In this document: one piece after another, positions 9,321 to 18,883 of the stretch
Position numbering within the stretch: the first letter of the stretch is position 1
Layout of the letters: the number at the start of each line of letters is the position of its first letter
Source of the DNA: Shewanella hanedai
Lineage (GTDB): Bacteria > Pseudomonadota > Gammaproteobacteria > Enterobacterales > Shewanellaceae
Assembly (NCBI RefSeq): GCF_007197645.1
Contig: NZ_VKGK01000027.1
Coordinates: 19,859-83,858, forward strand
Length of the DNA stretch: 64,000 nucleotides
Direction: 5' to 3'
Program-made: the position numbers and the translations under genes
The notes under the pieces: model-generated
The model's input: only the letters and a program-made list of their open reading frames with translations
Databases searched by the model: none
Told to the model about the DNA's origin: nothing

Positions 9321-11273
9321 TTAACTTGGATTATTCAGTCTGGCCTGAATCGCTGCTTTAACTTCTTCATTAGCAAGTAACAGCTCATCTTCCTCTTTGT
9401 CACGCATAAGCTCATCAAAGGCAACACGAGCCGCTTGTGATTGCTCAGAAGCCTCTAACTTGCGCTCTTTAGCTTTCATTGCTTCTTCGCCTAACCTGCG
9501 TAACTCATTGATCATTTCATCGGGTGCATCACCAAGCTCTAAGCTTGACTCGCCGCGAGAAAGTGCTTCTCTGCGTAGCTGTTTCTTGAGCAGCCAGATG
9601 GTGTCTAGCGCTTCACGTTCAAGGTCTGCAGCCTCAATTGCGCTATCACGTAGTTGCTCGAAGCGTGCAAGGGCTTGACCCTCTTTGCTCCAAGGGTCCA
9701 CATCAGGTAGCTCAGAAATGTGGATCACCGGATCCACATAATCATCTTGATTACTCAGGTCAAAACTTGCGGCTTTAACACCAGATATCATCAACATGAC
9801 AGCAATGACTAACAAGGGGAGTCCCCCTACAATCGCCGCTGTTTGCAATGTGGCTAACCCACCCATAAACATCAATGCCGATGGCATTAAGGAGAGGGTA
9901 AAGGCCCAGAATAATCGGTTCCAACGCATCGGATCTTCAGTGACATTATTCTGTACAACTGACGCCAGAATATAAGAGATAGAGTCGAAGGTCGTTGCGG
10001 TGAAGATGATACATAACAGAGTAAATACAGCGATGACAACAGTGCTAAAAGGAAGTTGTTCCAAAATAGCAAAGATAGCGCGAGTCGGGCCGTCGATATT
10101 CAAGATGCTGATCACATCGAGTTGTCCGGATAGCTGTAACGACAGTCCGTAGTTCCCTAAGATCATAAAGTACATTGAACAGCCGAGTGAACCAAAGAAT
10201 ACCGCACCTGCGACCATGCCTTTGATGGTTCTTCCGCGTGAGATTCGGGCAACAAACAGTCCCATACTTGGCGCAAAAACTAACCACCAAGCCCAGTAGA
10301 AAATAGTCCAATCCTGTGGGAAGTGAGTATCTTCAAACGGGCCCATGCCGCCGAAAGGTTCAGCCCAAGTCGCCATCACAAAGAAGTTAGAGAGCATGCG
10401 GCCGATTGAGTCCAGACCGGTTTCCAACATAAAGATGGTTGGCCCACAAACAAGTACAAAAGCTAATAGGGCTAACGCGCCCCAGAAGTTAATGTTACTC
10501 AGTACCTTAATCCCTTTGTCCATTCCTTGATATGAGGAGTAGGCAAATAATGCGGTACATAGCATCAGCACGCCAATTTGACTGCCGGTCGTTGCTGGAA
10601 TGCCAAACAGGTAACTTATTCCTTCGTTAATTAGTGGTGCAGCTAAACCTAAAGTGGTTGCAGCGCCGCCTAACAAACCAAAAATAAACAGGATGTCGAT
10701 AAACTTACCTAACTTACCAGAACTGTTCGCTTCGCCAATTACAGGCATCAATGCCGCAGATACTTTCAGTACAGGTTGCTTACGAACATAGAAGAAGTAG
10801 GCGATGGGAATTGCTGGGATCATATAGATACACCAAGCAATCGGTCCCCAATGGAACAGACCATAGGTTGCTGCCCAGCGAATCGCTTCTTCACTACCAG
10901 CTTCTAGCTGGAAAGGAGGGTTTTGGTAGTAATAGGCCCACTCAATGGTTCCCCAGTACAAAATACTGGCTCCGATACCACCGCAGAAAAGCATGGCTGC
11001 CCAAGAGGCTAGCGCAAATTCAGGCTTCTCATCTGGGTCACCTAGTTTGATCTGACCAATATCGGAAAAAACGATATAGATCATAAAGAAAAATGCAGAT
11101 AAGCCTAGACCTAAATAGGCAAATCCTAATTTATCGGTCATGAAAGTTTTTGCTACAGCAATCCATGCTGCTCCCTCATCAGGGAAAATAATCAAGGGTA
11201 TGACTACAGAGAAAAGAAGGATTAACGCACCGAAAAATGTTTGCTTATCGATGAGTTCGAAGTGTTTTTTCAT
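9321..11273 (-). CDS. BCCT-family betaine/carnitine/choline-type transporter
   Basis: 650 residues, an inner-membrane secondary transporter for quaternary ammonium compounds. Twelve hydrophobic segments span about residues 12-510. The aromatic WGTIEWAYYY segment and the WAWWLVFAPSMGLFVARISRGRTI signature region (positions about 320-345) are hallmarks of the family. In BetP-like members this Trp-rich segment lines the substrate site. The last 135 residues are strongly charged and helical, probably a coiled coil facing the cytoplasm, and far longer than the tails of CaiT-type exchangers; such tails act as osmosensors in BetP, so an osmoregulatory role is possible but not shown. The precise substrate is unknown. 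Monocistronic. Confidence 0.9.
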   Translation of the reverse strand: MKKHFELIDKQTFFGALILLFSVVIPLIIFPDEGAAWIAVAKTFMTDKLGFAYLGLGLSAFFFMIYIVFSDIGQIKLGDPDEKPEFALASWAAMLFCGGIGASILYWGTIEWAYYYQNPPFQLEAGSEEAIRWAATYGLFHWGPIAWCIYMIPAIPIAYFFYVRKQPVLKVSAALMPVIGEANSSGKLGKFIDILFIFGLLGGAATTLGLAAPLINEGISYLFGIPATTGSQIGVLMLCTALFAYSSYQGMDKGIKVLSNINFWGALALLAFVLVCGPTIFMLETGLDSIGRMLSNFFVMATWAEPFGGMGPFEDTHFPQDWTIFYWAWWLVFAPSMGLFVARISRGRTIKGMVAGAVFFGSLGCSMYFMILGNYGLSLQLSGQLDVISILNIDGPTRAIFAILEQLPFSTVVIAVFTLLCIIFTATTFDSISYILASVVQNNVTEDPMRWNRLFWAFTLSLMPSALMFMGGLATLQTAAIVGGLPLLVIAVMLMISGVKAASFDLSNQDDYVDPVIHISELPDVDPWSKEGQALARFEQLRDSAIEAADLEREALDTIWLLKKQLRREALSRGESSLELGDAPDEMINELRRLGEEAMKAKERKLEASEQSQAARVAFDELMRDKEEDELLLANEEVKAAIQARLNNPS

Positions 11274-11685
11274 TTTTATTTATTTTCCGTAAAAACTGAA
11301 AACGTTATTGATAGAAATGCACAACAAGGGCTTCCCTTATCTTGAGGAAAGACAGGGTTTAGTCTGGTTTAAGTGCTGAAGTTTATTAGAGTTGCGTATT
11401 TTGAAATGCTGGTGTGGCTTGTTTACCTGAGTTAGTAGTGGAGCAATATTAATTTAATTTAATTTAATGTTAATTGTGGTTTTTGTCGACAGACTTATCT
11501 CTAGATTGAGCATGAAGTGTGATGCACATCTGATTATCTTAATTGTTTGAGATCACGTGCTAGTCGGAAAGCTTTCTTTGTTTAGTCAGGTCTTATATTG
11601 AGTTGAGTGTTTAGTGCCTCTGAGGGGCTACACTCTGAGTTGAGGACTTTCTTATACTGATTGGTAAAACTACGAGGTTGTTAAG
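11274..11685. other. Divergent promoter region of BCCT and hydrolase-OsmC genes
   Basis: 412 bases. It contains a short microsatellite (AATTT repeated, 11449-11466) and, at 11651-11664, one isolated copy of the repeat terminus TATACTGATTGGTA found at the ends of the element at 16143-16411. The latter lies about 25 bases before the hydrolase start and may supply part of its promoter. Confidence 0.5.
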
Positions 11686-12894
11686 ATGAGAGAAAAAATT
11701 GAGTTTCCCAGTAAAGATGCCATTTTAGCAGGCTTGTTGGAGCGGCCTGATGGACAGGTTAGTGCCTATGCATTGTTCGCCCACTGCTTTACCTGTGGTA
11801 AGGATATTGCTGCCGCCTCACGTATCTCTCGTGCATTGGTTCAACAGGGCATTGCTGTTCTCAGATTCGATTTTACTGGCCTCGGTAATAGTGATGGTGA
11901 TTTTGCCAATACTAACTTTTCCTCCAATCTTGACGATCTTAAAGCAGCAGCCGATTTTTTAAGGTGCGAATATGAAGCGCCGCAGTTGCTTATTGGTCAC
12001 AGCTTAGGTGGTGCGGCGGTGTTAGCCATCGCCAATCAGATCCCAGAAAGTAAGGCGGTTGTGACCATTGGGGCACCTGCAAGTCCTGAGCATGTGGCGC
12101 ATAATTTTGCTGCGTCAATGGATGAAATTCAGTCCCAGGGGTTAGCCCATGTCAATTTAGGGCCACGACAATTTACCATTAAAAAGCAATTTCTGGATGA
12201 TCTGGCGCAACACGCTAAGCAGGCTTTCAATCTGGATAAAAAAGCCCTGTTAGTGATGCACTCACCCGTCGATGATACGGTCTCTATCGATCAAGCAGAG
12301 AGAATATATACCCAAGCAAAACACCCTAAAAGCTTTGTCAGCTTAGATTCAGCAGATCATCTGTTAACCAACAAAGCGGATGCGACTTATGTCGCCAACG
12401 TGATTGCCAGTTGGAGCAGTCGTTATCTGGACTCTTCAATCTCCCCTCAGTCGTTACAACAAGTCGCTTCGGGACATCTTCGAGTGGAAGAGAGAGATCA
12501 TAAATTCACCCAAACCATCATCAGCGACAGTCATATCTGGTTGGCTGATGAGCCAATCAAGGTTGGGGGCAAAGATTTGGGACCGGATCCCTATGAACAT
12601 CTACTGGCGGCGCTTGGTGCCTGTACTTCTATGACCATGCGCATGTATGCGGAGCGAAAAAAGTGGCCGCTGCAAGATATCAAGATAGACCTTACTCACA
12701 ATAGAACCTACATAAAGGACTGTGAAACTTGTGAATCCGGTAAAGGGCAGTTAGATACCTTGAGCAGGAAAATAGAGTTGATTGGTGATCTCAGTGACGA
12801 GCAAAAACAGGCCTTGTTGGTTATCTCTGAAAAGTGCCCAGTGCATAAGACGTTGCACAGTAAGTTAGTCGTGACCACAGAACTTAAAAATTGA
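11686..12894 (+). CDS. Alpha/beta-hydrolase-OsmC fusion protein
   Basis: 402 residues in two domains. The N-terminal 250 residues are an alpha/beta hydrolase: HCFTCGKD near residue 36, the nucleophile elbow GHSLGGAA (Ser about 107), a late Asp in HSPVDDTV and His in SADHLL. The C-terminal 140 residues are OsmC-like, with PYEHLLAALGACTSMTMRMYA and the second redox Cys in EKCPVHKTL. OsmC proteins reduce organic hydroperoxides using these two Cys. Such fusions are common in proteobacteria, but their substrate is unknown. The ribosome site is AGG in 'cgaggttgttaag'. The stop is directly followed by the ATG of the EamA gene, so the two are translationally linked. Confidence 0.88.
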   Translation: MREKIEFPSKDAILAGLLERPDGQVSAYALFAHCFTCGKDIAAASRISRALVQQGIAVLRFDFTGLGNSDGDFANTNFSSNLDDLKAAADFLRCEYEAPQLLIGHSLGGAAVLAIANQIPESKAVVTIGAPASPEHVAHNFAASMDEIQSQGLAHVNLGPRQFTIKKQFLDDLAQHAKQAFNLDKKALLVMHSPVDDTVSIDQAERIYTQAKHPKSFVSLDSADHLLTNKADATYVANVIASWSSRYLDSSISPQSLQQVASGHLRVEERDHKFTQTIISDSHIWLADEPIKVGGKDLGPDPYEHLLAALGACTSMTMRMYAERKKWPLQDIKIDLTHNRTYIKDCETCESGKGQLDTLSRKIELIGDLSDEQKQALLVISEKCPVHKTLHSKLVVTTELKN

Positions 12895-13803
12895 ATGAAT
12901 CCTGTTATGGATCCAGCTAAGTTAAAAACCCTGTTGGCTACTTGTTTTGCATTATTGGCATTTGCCGGCAACTCTGTTTTTTGCCGTTTGGCATTAGGTG
13001 ATGAAGCCATTGATGCTGCAAGTTTCACTGCCATTCGGTTATTGTCTGGCATCTTGGTGCTCGTGATTATCTTGTTACTGGCTAAGTTTATCCAGAAAAA
13101 ACAATCATCAGCTGAGCTTAGTGACAGTGAGGCCAAGGGATCTTGGTTGGCTGGTTTCCTGCTCTTTCTGTATGCGGTGACGTTTTCATATGCCTATATC
13201 TCTCTTGATACTGGGATCGGTGCGTTAATCCTGTTTGGTGCGGTGCAGATCACCATGATCTTGATAAGCATACTTTCAGGTAATCGGTTGCATTATCTTG
13301 AGTGGACTGGTGTTGTTATCGCTTTTAGTGGGTTTGTTTATCTCGTACTGCCGAGTCTGAGCACGCCATCAATGACAGGCTTTATCTTAATGACGATTTC
13401 AGGTGTTGCGTGGGGTTTATATACCGTCAAGGGCAGAGGCTGTACAGATCCAATCTCAGATACGGCTTATAATTTTATGCGAACATTACCTTTCATCGTT
13501 ATTTTGCTTGTTGTCACCATTCAAAATGCCAATCTGTCTCAAGCAGGTGCGATATTGGCGGTGATGTCTGGTGCAATAGCCTCTGGTATTGGTTATGCCG
13601 TCTGGTATTTTGCCATTAGAGGCTTGTCGGTAACACAAGCAGCAGCGGTGCAGCTTTTAGTGCCAATTATTGCTGCGATTGGTGGCGTACTCTTCGCCAG
13701 TGAAGTGGTGTCGCAGCGTTTGGTTATCGCCTCATTTATGGTGTTAGGCGGGATCATGTTGCTGGTGTTGGGGCGCGCTTACCTCAATAGAACTTCAGAT
13801 TAA
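12895..13803 (+). CDS. EamA/DMT-family inner-membrane permease
   Basis: 302 residues with ten hydrophobic segments in two EamA repeats, the layout of drug/metabolite transporters. It opens with a short polar N terminus and then LATCFALLAFAGNSVFCR; the second repeat starts near SMTGFILMTISGVAWGLY. Members export amino acids, nucleosides or toxic metabolites, and the substrate cannot be inferred. The ATG abuts the TGA of the hydrolase-OsmC gene with no gap, so they form a two-gene operon. A second in-frame ATG at 12907 is an alternative start. Confidence 0.88.
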   Translation: MNPVMDPAKLKTLLATCFALLAFAGNSVFCRLALGDEAIDAASFTAIRLLSGILVLVIILLLAKFIQKKQSSAELSDSEAKGSWLAGFLLFLYAVTFSYAYISLDTGIGALILFGAVQITMILISILSGNRLHYLEWTGVVIAFSGFVYLVLPSLSTPSMTGFILMTISGVAWGLYTVKGRGCTDPISDTAYNFMRTLPFIVILLVVTIQNANLSQAGAILAVMSGAIASGIGYAVWYFAIRGLSVTQAAAVQLLVPIIAAIGGVLFASEVVSQRLVIASFMVLGGIMLLVLGRAYLNRTSD

Positions 13804-14231
13804 CATCGAATTATAGGTTCATTGATTTTTTACACCTACTGAATGGTGAATTTATACTCAAATCTCCCCTTCTCTTTCTCAACTTCCCCCATCCAAGCTT
13901 AGATAACGGCATCTGAGTTTGATTAGCGAAACTTGCTGCTTATTTATCATTTATTGAAGTAAATAACTTTTATCGTCTTATTTTTGAGATTTATGTTCTT
14001 AAATTTGATCATTCTTGAAGTCAATATAGTCATGTATGCTGATTTTGAGGTCTTTGCTCTGAGTAAAAGATCTTAAAAGTTGAATATATATTCAGCAGAG
14101 AATAGAGGGGCGAGTCAATTGGTTTGTGTAAGCCATGAAGTTTTATGATTCCCAATATCCCCCAACTCAAAGTCTAAAATCACAAGCAGCTCTATTTGGG
14201 GTTGCCGACTCACTATATGGGAAATATGAGA
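13804..14231. other. Intergenic region upstream of the pore-forming toxin gene
   Basis: About 430 AT-rich bases with no gene. No strong terminator closes the EamA gene. The region probably carries the toxin promoter; no known operator was recognised. Confidence 0.4.
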
Positions 14232-15140
14232 ATGAAGAAGAGACAACTATATACTGCAATTCTACTTGGCCTCTGTGGAACTGCTAGTGCTGTACACGCT
14301 GAAGATACTCTGAAAGCTTACACTTCAACTTTACTTGAGCTTGATGATGCTGATGCAAGAGCCAAAAAGATTCGATTAATCTACACAGTGCAAAATGTTT
14401 GGAATCAATCCCATGTACCTACTGGGGTTAAAGAAGTTAAGTTGATACTTAAAGGCGGCTCAGGTTTCGACATGACTGATGTTCCCTCTAAGGCAACCAT
14501 GTACGAATATACTTACGGAGGAGATTATCGCTACTCTGTGCCAACGGCTTTCAAACTAAAGGTGGGTTACGTAAGTGGCTCTCCCTTAAGACATATTAAT
14601 CATGCGCCAGCAAACACCATTGGCACAGCCAGTGTGAGTGAAGCGATTGGTTTTAACTTAGGTTTTACCGCTGGGCAATCGCCAAGTATAGGTGGTGGGA
14701 TCGATTGGAGTCACCGTGTGACCTATGACCAGGCGGAGTTTGAGACTGTTGCTGATTTTAGTCAAAACAACGATACCATAAGCTGGAATATTGAGAACAA
14801 AACGATTCGAAACAATACGCCGCCTAAAAATTGGTTATTGTCGAGTTGGACGAGCTGTAATTCAGGTAATTTAATCGATAAGAATCAGCTTCCGGTGGTG
14901 ATGAGATCTGACTTTAAACCTGAAGCAGCAGTGGTTTATAGAAAGAATGTCTTAGAAGATGGTCAAACGAGTACTCGATTTAACTTATATGCAGGTTGGA
15001 AAAAAACGGATTATTACTTTGGCCGAGATTGGTGTACTTGGTACACAGATTTTACTTGGAAAAACCACAATGATAGTAGCAGTTGGACCCAGATTGAGCG
15101 TCAGGTTAACGTGAGTTGGGCGGATAATCTATACATCTAG
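14232..15140 (+). CDS. Leukocidin/alpha-hemolysin-family beta-barrel pore-forming toxin
   Basis: About 302 residues with a Sec signal ending VHA/ED. The order of segments follows staphylococcal alpha-hemolysin and the Vibrio cytolysin core: an N-terminal beta sandwich with YEYTYGGDYRYSVPTAFKLKVGY; a glycine-rich amphipathic stretch (TASVSEAIGFNLGFTAGQ, then SIGGGIDWSHRVTYDQAEF) equivalent to the prestem that becomes the membrane barrel; then SDFKPEAAVVYRKN and a C-terminal YTDFTWKNHNDSSSWTQIERQ like the alpha-hemolysin end. It should be secreted and form oligomeric pores in target membranes. GGGA at 14219-14222 favours the ATG at 14232; 14226 is also possible. Two Cys (in SWTSCNSG and DWCTWY) may form a disulfide. 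It sits upstream of an unknown anchored protein in the same direction. Confidence 0.75.
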   Translation: MKKRQLYTAILLGLCGTASAVHAEDTLKAYTSTLLELDDADARAKKIRLIYTVQNVWNQSHVPTGVKEVKLILKGGSGFDMTDVPSKATMYEYTYGGDYRYSVPTAFKLKVGYVSGSPLRHINHAPANTIGTASVSEAIGFNLGFTAGQSPSIGGGIDWSHRVTYDQAEFETVADFSQNNDTISWNIENKTIRNNTPPKNWLLSSWTSCNSGNLIDKNQLPVVMRSDFKPEAAVVYRKNVLEDGQTSTRFNLYAGWKKTDYYFGRDWCTWYTDFTWKNHNDSSSWTQIERQVNVSWADNLYI

Positions 15141-15228
15141 TCACCTAATAGTTATGAGACTCTCTATCGGCATAGGCTAGGCCTTTGTCGGTAGAGAACA
15201 TATCTTCATCGTAAGAGGGGAAATAGTG

Positions 15229-15894
15229 ATGCAACCAGTTAAATTGTTGCTAGGAACCGCATTTCTGGGTGTCTTTTTAGTCGTGGGTTATCTGTATCTA
15301 CCCAGTTCGAGTGAGTACCAAGTTAAGGATGAACAGAGGTTAATAAGCACCAAGGAGATGTTCGACGTCGATAGGCCGCCGATTCCCAGTGTGGTTCGTC
15401 AGGTGATCTCAAATGTCGAGTCTCTAGGTGTTGATATTGAACCGGTCGAAGAGAGCAGTTGGGTATCTGAGCCGATTAATGAGTTTAGTACTGAGCTTTA
15501 TGAGTTTATTGAAGCTGAAGGCATTAAGTACGTGAATACGGTTAATTATCCATTTGATAGTGAAACTGAAAGCGAGTTAGCAAGAATTTCAAAGTCAGGC
15601 GATATATTACTTTTTGACAATACTGAGCCTGAGTACTTAGCCAGTATAGGCGTGAGTCATATGGATATTGTCTCAGACTACTTTGGCACAGCGAGTGAAG
15701 GGGATGCCCTTATTGCGAGCGGAGTAAAAAATCCCGATGGCGGAATACATTATCTAGTGCTGCCCATTAGCGATAAAGGGGATAAACAAGTATTTTTGGA
15801 GGACGTGAAACTGGCGGTTTCCCTCTTCAAAGCGGAGAAAGCGAGGTTAATAGAACCGAGTAATAATGAGCAAACAGCCTCAATCACCCCTTAG
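15229..15894 (+). CDS. Membrane-anchored protein of unknown function next to the toxin
   Basis: 221 residues, not recognised. One N-terminal hydrophobic helix (about residues 4-24) would anchor it in the inner membrane with an acidic periplasmic domain. There are no Cys-based motifs and no repeats. The start is ATG 15229, or the GTG just before it, behind a GAGGGGA ribosome site. It lies 88 bases after the toxin gene, with a hairpin but no T run between, and is closed by a terminator, so the two probably share a transcript. A role in toxin export, immunity or anchoring is a guess from position only. Confidence 0.6.
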   Translation: MQPVKLLLGTAFLGVFLVVGYLYLPSSSEYQVKDEQRLISTKEMFDVDRPPIPSVVRQVISNVESLGVDIEPVEESSWVSEPINEFSTELYEFIEAEGIKYVNTVNYPFDSETESELARISKSGDILLFDNTEPEYLASIGVSHMDIVSDYFGTASEGDALIASGVKNPDGGIHYLVLPISDKGDKQVFLEDVKLAVSLFKAEKARLIEPSNNEQTASITP

Positions 15895-15902
15895 TCATAT
15901 CT

Positions 15903-15929
15903 GTGGCCAGACTCACTGGCCACGTTTTC
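15903..15929 (+). terminator. Terminator after the toxin operon
   Basis: GTGGCCAG (15903-15910), loop ACTCA, CTGGCCAC (15916-15923), followed by GTTTT. Confidence 0.85.
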
Positions 15930-16142
15930 CAATTTCCCACTTAACCTGAACTCGGGATAGTGAGTGTCAGTACAATCTAATATATCATTTTAAATCAGAA
16001 TCTTACCATCCATCTTAATTCTCATATACCTAACCGTTTTGCTCGATGCCGAGATTATTGTCTATATCAAGGCGAGGTTTCGTACGTAATAGCTGGCTAT
16101 TGCTAGAAACCTCAACACAGATAGGGGCGATAATAGCGGTAT

Positions 16143-16411
16143 TATACCAATCAGTATAAGAAGTTGATCTACTCAGAGTGTTTTTTGGCAAACTAATTCA
16201 AGGCGAATGGATGACATAATGGTTGTTCCCTTGTGAGTTCATTCAACGCAGAAGTAGGCAGTCAAAAACACTCCTTACAGGCGAGTTTTAGCGGTTCTGA
16301 TGCTGTGTTAACGAGCTTAACCGTAGAATAACTATGCTCTTCACTCGCTGCCTTGCCTCAGAACCGCGAAACTCTCGCTGAGCGATCAAATCTTTATACT
16401 GATTGGTATTA
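16143..16411. repeat. MITE-like element with terminal and nested inverted repeats
   Basis: The ends ATACCAATCAGTATAAGAAG (from 16145) and its near reverse complement (16385-16410, ending CTGATTGGTAT) form inverted repeats of about 26 bases. Inside are two further pairs: GAGTGTTTTT (16176-16185) with AAAAACACTC (16264-16273), and GCGGTTCTGA (16291-16300) with TCAGAACCGC (16358-16367). There is no open frame. The size of about 270 bases, the terminal repeats and the copies elsewhere in the window (63845 onward; single ends at 11651 and 33558) suggest a non-autonomous mobile or REP-like element. A separate hairpin (GAGGTTTC 16073-16080 with GAAACCTC about 16108-16115) lies just upstream. Confidence 0.75.
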
Positions 16412-16442
16412 GGCGGCACTGCTTATCCCCAGTTCAGGTTAC

Positions 16443-17321
16443 CTAGTATGGTTTAGCTAACTTCTTGGCCAGATAATCTATCAAGAGTCGGGTGCGATAG
16501 GGAACGGGTTTGCTCGGCCAGAGTAGATTGATTAAGCGATGTTGCGGCTGATACTGAGGCAATAGTGCGACTAACTCCCCTTTCAATAACTCCTCTTTGA
16601 TATAGAGTTTGGCTAAATAGCCGACGCCATGTCCAGCTAAAGCTCGACTAATACACAGGGCAACATCATTAGAGATAAAATCACCCTGAGGGTAATAGTC
16701 GACTAATCCAGTTTCAGTTGATGTAAATTGCCAATTACGAATGGGGGAGAAGATGATTTTAGGCAACATATCTAGCTCACTTAAGGTATTCGGTTGGCCA
16801 TACTCCTCAATTAACTTAGGCGATGCTACTAAGATATATTCCGCTTTACCTATGGTTTTACAAATAAAGCCAGAATCTTCTAAATCGCCAAAACGCATGG
16901 CGAGATCAAACTGTTTCTGGTTGAGGTTGCAGCGTTCATTACTTAGGTCAAAATTCACCATAATATCCGGATGTTCAGTAAAGAACTCATCGAAAAACTT
17001 CTCAGTAAATAAGCGGGAGATGAAGTTGGTTGGGGCTACAAACATGACGCTGCCTTTATCACAGTAGTTCTTTACCTCTAAGGAGCTGAGGATCTCCTCT
17101 AAATGTTCAATCGATGGCTGACAAGAACTTAAAATCTCGTTTCCCGCCAAAGTGAGTGTTAATCCATTCTTATCGCGGAAAAATAAACTTGTGCCTAAGC
17201 TCTTTTCCAATTGGTTGATTTTACGGCTTATGGTGGCTAGCGAGAGTCCGAGTTGGTTAGCAGCATCGTTGAATGACTTGAAGCGGCAGATTTTGACGAA
17301 CAGTGAAATATCATTAAGCAC
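16443..17321 (-). CDS. LysR-family transcriptional regulator
   Basis: 292 residues with an N-terminal winged helix-turn-helix (FNDAANQLGLSLATISRKINQLEKSLG, about residues 14-42) and a LysR substrate-binding domain (about 85-285) of the DsdC/AaeR-like type. The start is the GTG at 17321: a perfect AGGAGG lies 7 bases upstream, while the longer frame beginning at 17348 would place AGGAGG inside the gene. It follows the DadA-like gene on the same strand after 190 bases, so it could regulate the amino-acid block or its own unit; no divergent target shows its role. The effector is unknown. Confidence 0.85.
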   Translation of the reverse strand: MLNDISLFVKICRFKSFNDAANQLGLSLATISRKINQLEKSLGTSLFFRDKNGLTLTLAGNEILSSCQPSIEHLEEILSSLEVKNYCDKGSVMFVAPTNFISRLFTEKFFDEFFTEHPDIMVNFDLSNERCNLNQKQFDLAMRFGDLEDSGFICKTIGKAEYILVASPKLIEEYGQPNTLSELDMLPKIIFSPIRNWQFTSTETGLVDYYPQGDFISNDVALCISRALAGHGVGYLAKLYIKEELLKGELVALLPQYQPQHRLINLLWPSKPVPYRTRLLIDYLAKKLAKPY

Positions 17322-17511
17322 GAGATAACCTCCTAGAGGGCAAAACATGTGTTCCTACGGAGAAAAAACAGGTAGTGAGCTAATCGGAGAGGTCATTTGG
17401 TCTGAGTTTATGTGTTAAACACTCCTACTACATCGTGTGTTACTTTTATGAGCTTTAATCAAACCTATCACTCTTAGTCTACTTCTACCCTATTAATGGA
17501 TGAATAAGAGA

Positions 17512-18762
17512 TTAATAGCGATAAATATCTAGCCCTTTAGGATCGATATCCGGCTTTACATTACTGACGAGATCCGCGAGTAATTTTCCTGAGCCACAGG
17601 CCATGGTCCAGCCAAGGGTGCCGTGACCTGTATTGGTAAATAAGTTTGATATAGGTGTTTTACCGATAATCGGCGTGCCATCTGGAGTCATAGGCCTGAG
17701 TCCTGTCCAAAACTCGGCTTGCTCCATATCACCACCTTGTGGGAACAGATCATTGACGACCATGGCGATAGTCTCTCTTCGCTGCTGACTTAAATCGAGA
17801 TTATATCCCGAGAGTTCCGCGGTGCCAGCGACACGAATACGTTGATTAAAGCGGGTGATGGCGACCTTATAAGTTTCATCCATCACCGTCGACACTGGAG
17901 CGTACTCGCTATTAAGCACTGGCAAAGTTAATGAATAGCCTTTCACGGGATAGACCGGAATAGATAAGCCTAATGGCCGTAATAATGAGGCTGAGTAACT
18001 GCCCATTGCGACCACATAAACGTCAGCACTGAGCTCACCTTCGCTGGTCGATACCGAACTTATTGTGCCGTCAATCTGGTAAAGACTGTTGATTTCGGTG
18101 CCGAATTTAAAGGTAACGCCCGCTTGTTTAGCTAAGGTGGTTAACTGCTGGCAAAACAGATAGCAATCACCGGTTTCATCATCGGGTAGACGCAGCCCAC
18201 CAACAATCTTGTCTCGCACATTGGCTAACGCAGGTTCTGCTCGAATACATGCCTCGACATCCAGCTCTTGATATCGAGTGCCACTTTCTTGGAGCAGTTT
18301 GATATCTTTGGCCACCGCTTCTATCTGGGCATGTTGCCTAAACACTTGTAAGGTGCCTTGCTGACGCCCCTCGTAATCGATGGCATGATCTTGTCTCAGC
18401 TGAATTAAACAGTCGCGGCTGTAATTGGCTACGCGCAACATGCGAGACTTATTTATTTGATAACTGGCTTGATTACAGTTAGCCAACATTTTACTTGCCC
18501 AAGAGATGAGTTCTGGTGAAATGCTGGGTTTGATTTTTAATGGCGCGTGTTTTTGAATCAACCATTTTAACGCTTTGGTGGGGATGCCAGGCGCAGCCCA
18601 TGGAGAGGAGTAACCGTAAGATATCTGACCGGCATTCGCAAAACTGGTCTCTTCAGCGCTATGTAGCTGACGCTCTATCACGGTAACTTCATGGCCTGCT
18701 TGTGCCAGATACCAAGCCGAGGTTAAACCAATAACCCCACCACCAAGTACAAAAACCTGCAT
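17512..18762 (-). CDS. DadA-type FAD-dependent D-amino-acid dehydrogenase
   Basis: 416 residues of the DAO superfamily, small-subunit D-amino-acid dehydrogenase type. The FAD-binding GGGVIG motif is at residues 7-12, with VIER at the end of the second strand; a C-terminal NTGHGTLGWTMACGSG segment completes the FAD site. In E. coli DadA oxidises D-amino acids such as D-alanine and passes electrons to the respiratory chain at the inner membrane. It lies downstream of gcvT and the AGCS symporter on the same strand, so here it probably feeds imported D-alanine, or possibly glycine, into catabolism. The exact substrate is not proven. An AAGGA ribosome site precedes the ATG. Confidence 0.85.
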   Translation of the reverse strand: MQVFVLGGGVIGLTSAWYLAQAGHEVTVIERQLHSAEETSFANAGQISYGYSSPWAAPGIPTKALKWLIQKHAPLKIKPSISPELISWASKMLANCNQASYQINKSRMLRVANYSRDCLIQLRQDHAIDYEGRQQGTLQVFRQHAQIEAVAKDIKLLQESGTRYQELDVEACIRAEPALANVRDKIVGGLRLPDDETGDCYLFCQQLTTLAKQAGVTFKFGTEINSLYQIDGTISSVSTSEGELSADVYVVAMGSYSASLLRPLGLSIPVYPVKGYSLTLPVLNSEYAPVSTVMDETYKVAITRFNQRIRVAGTAELSGYNLDLSQQRRETIAMVVNDLFPQGGDMEQAEFWTGLRPMTPDGTPIIGKTPISNLFTNTGHGTLGWTMACGSGKLLADLVSNVKPDIDPKGLDIYRY

Positions 18763-18883
18763 ATAATTCCTTACGGATAGAGAGACTCACCTGAGATTCA
18801 AGGTATTCCCCTTTTGCACTCAATTGAGTCATTGAGTGGAGAAAGGGGGTTTTGGCTAAGTTTAATCGAGTTAATTAGCGGAA

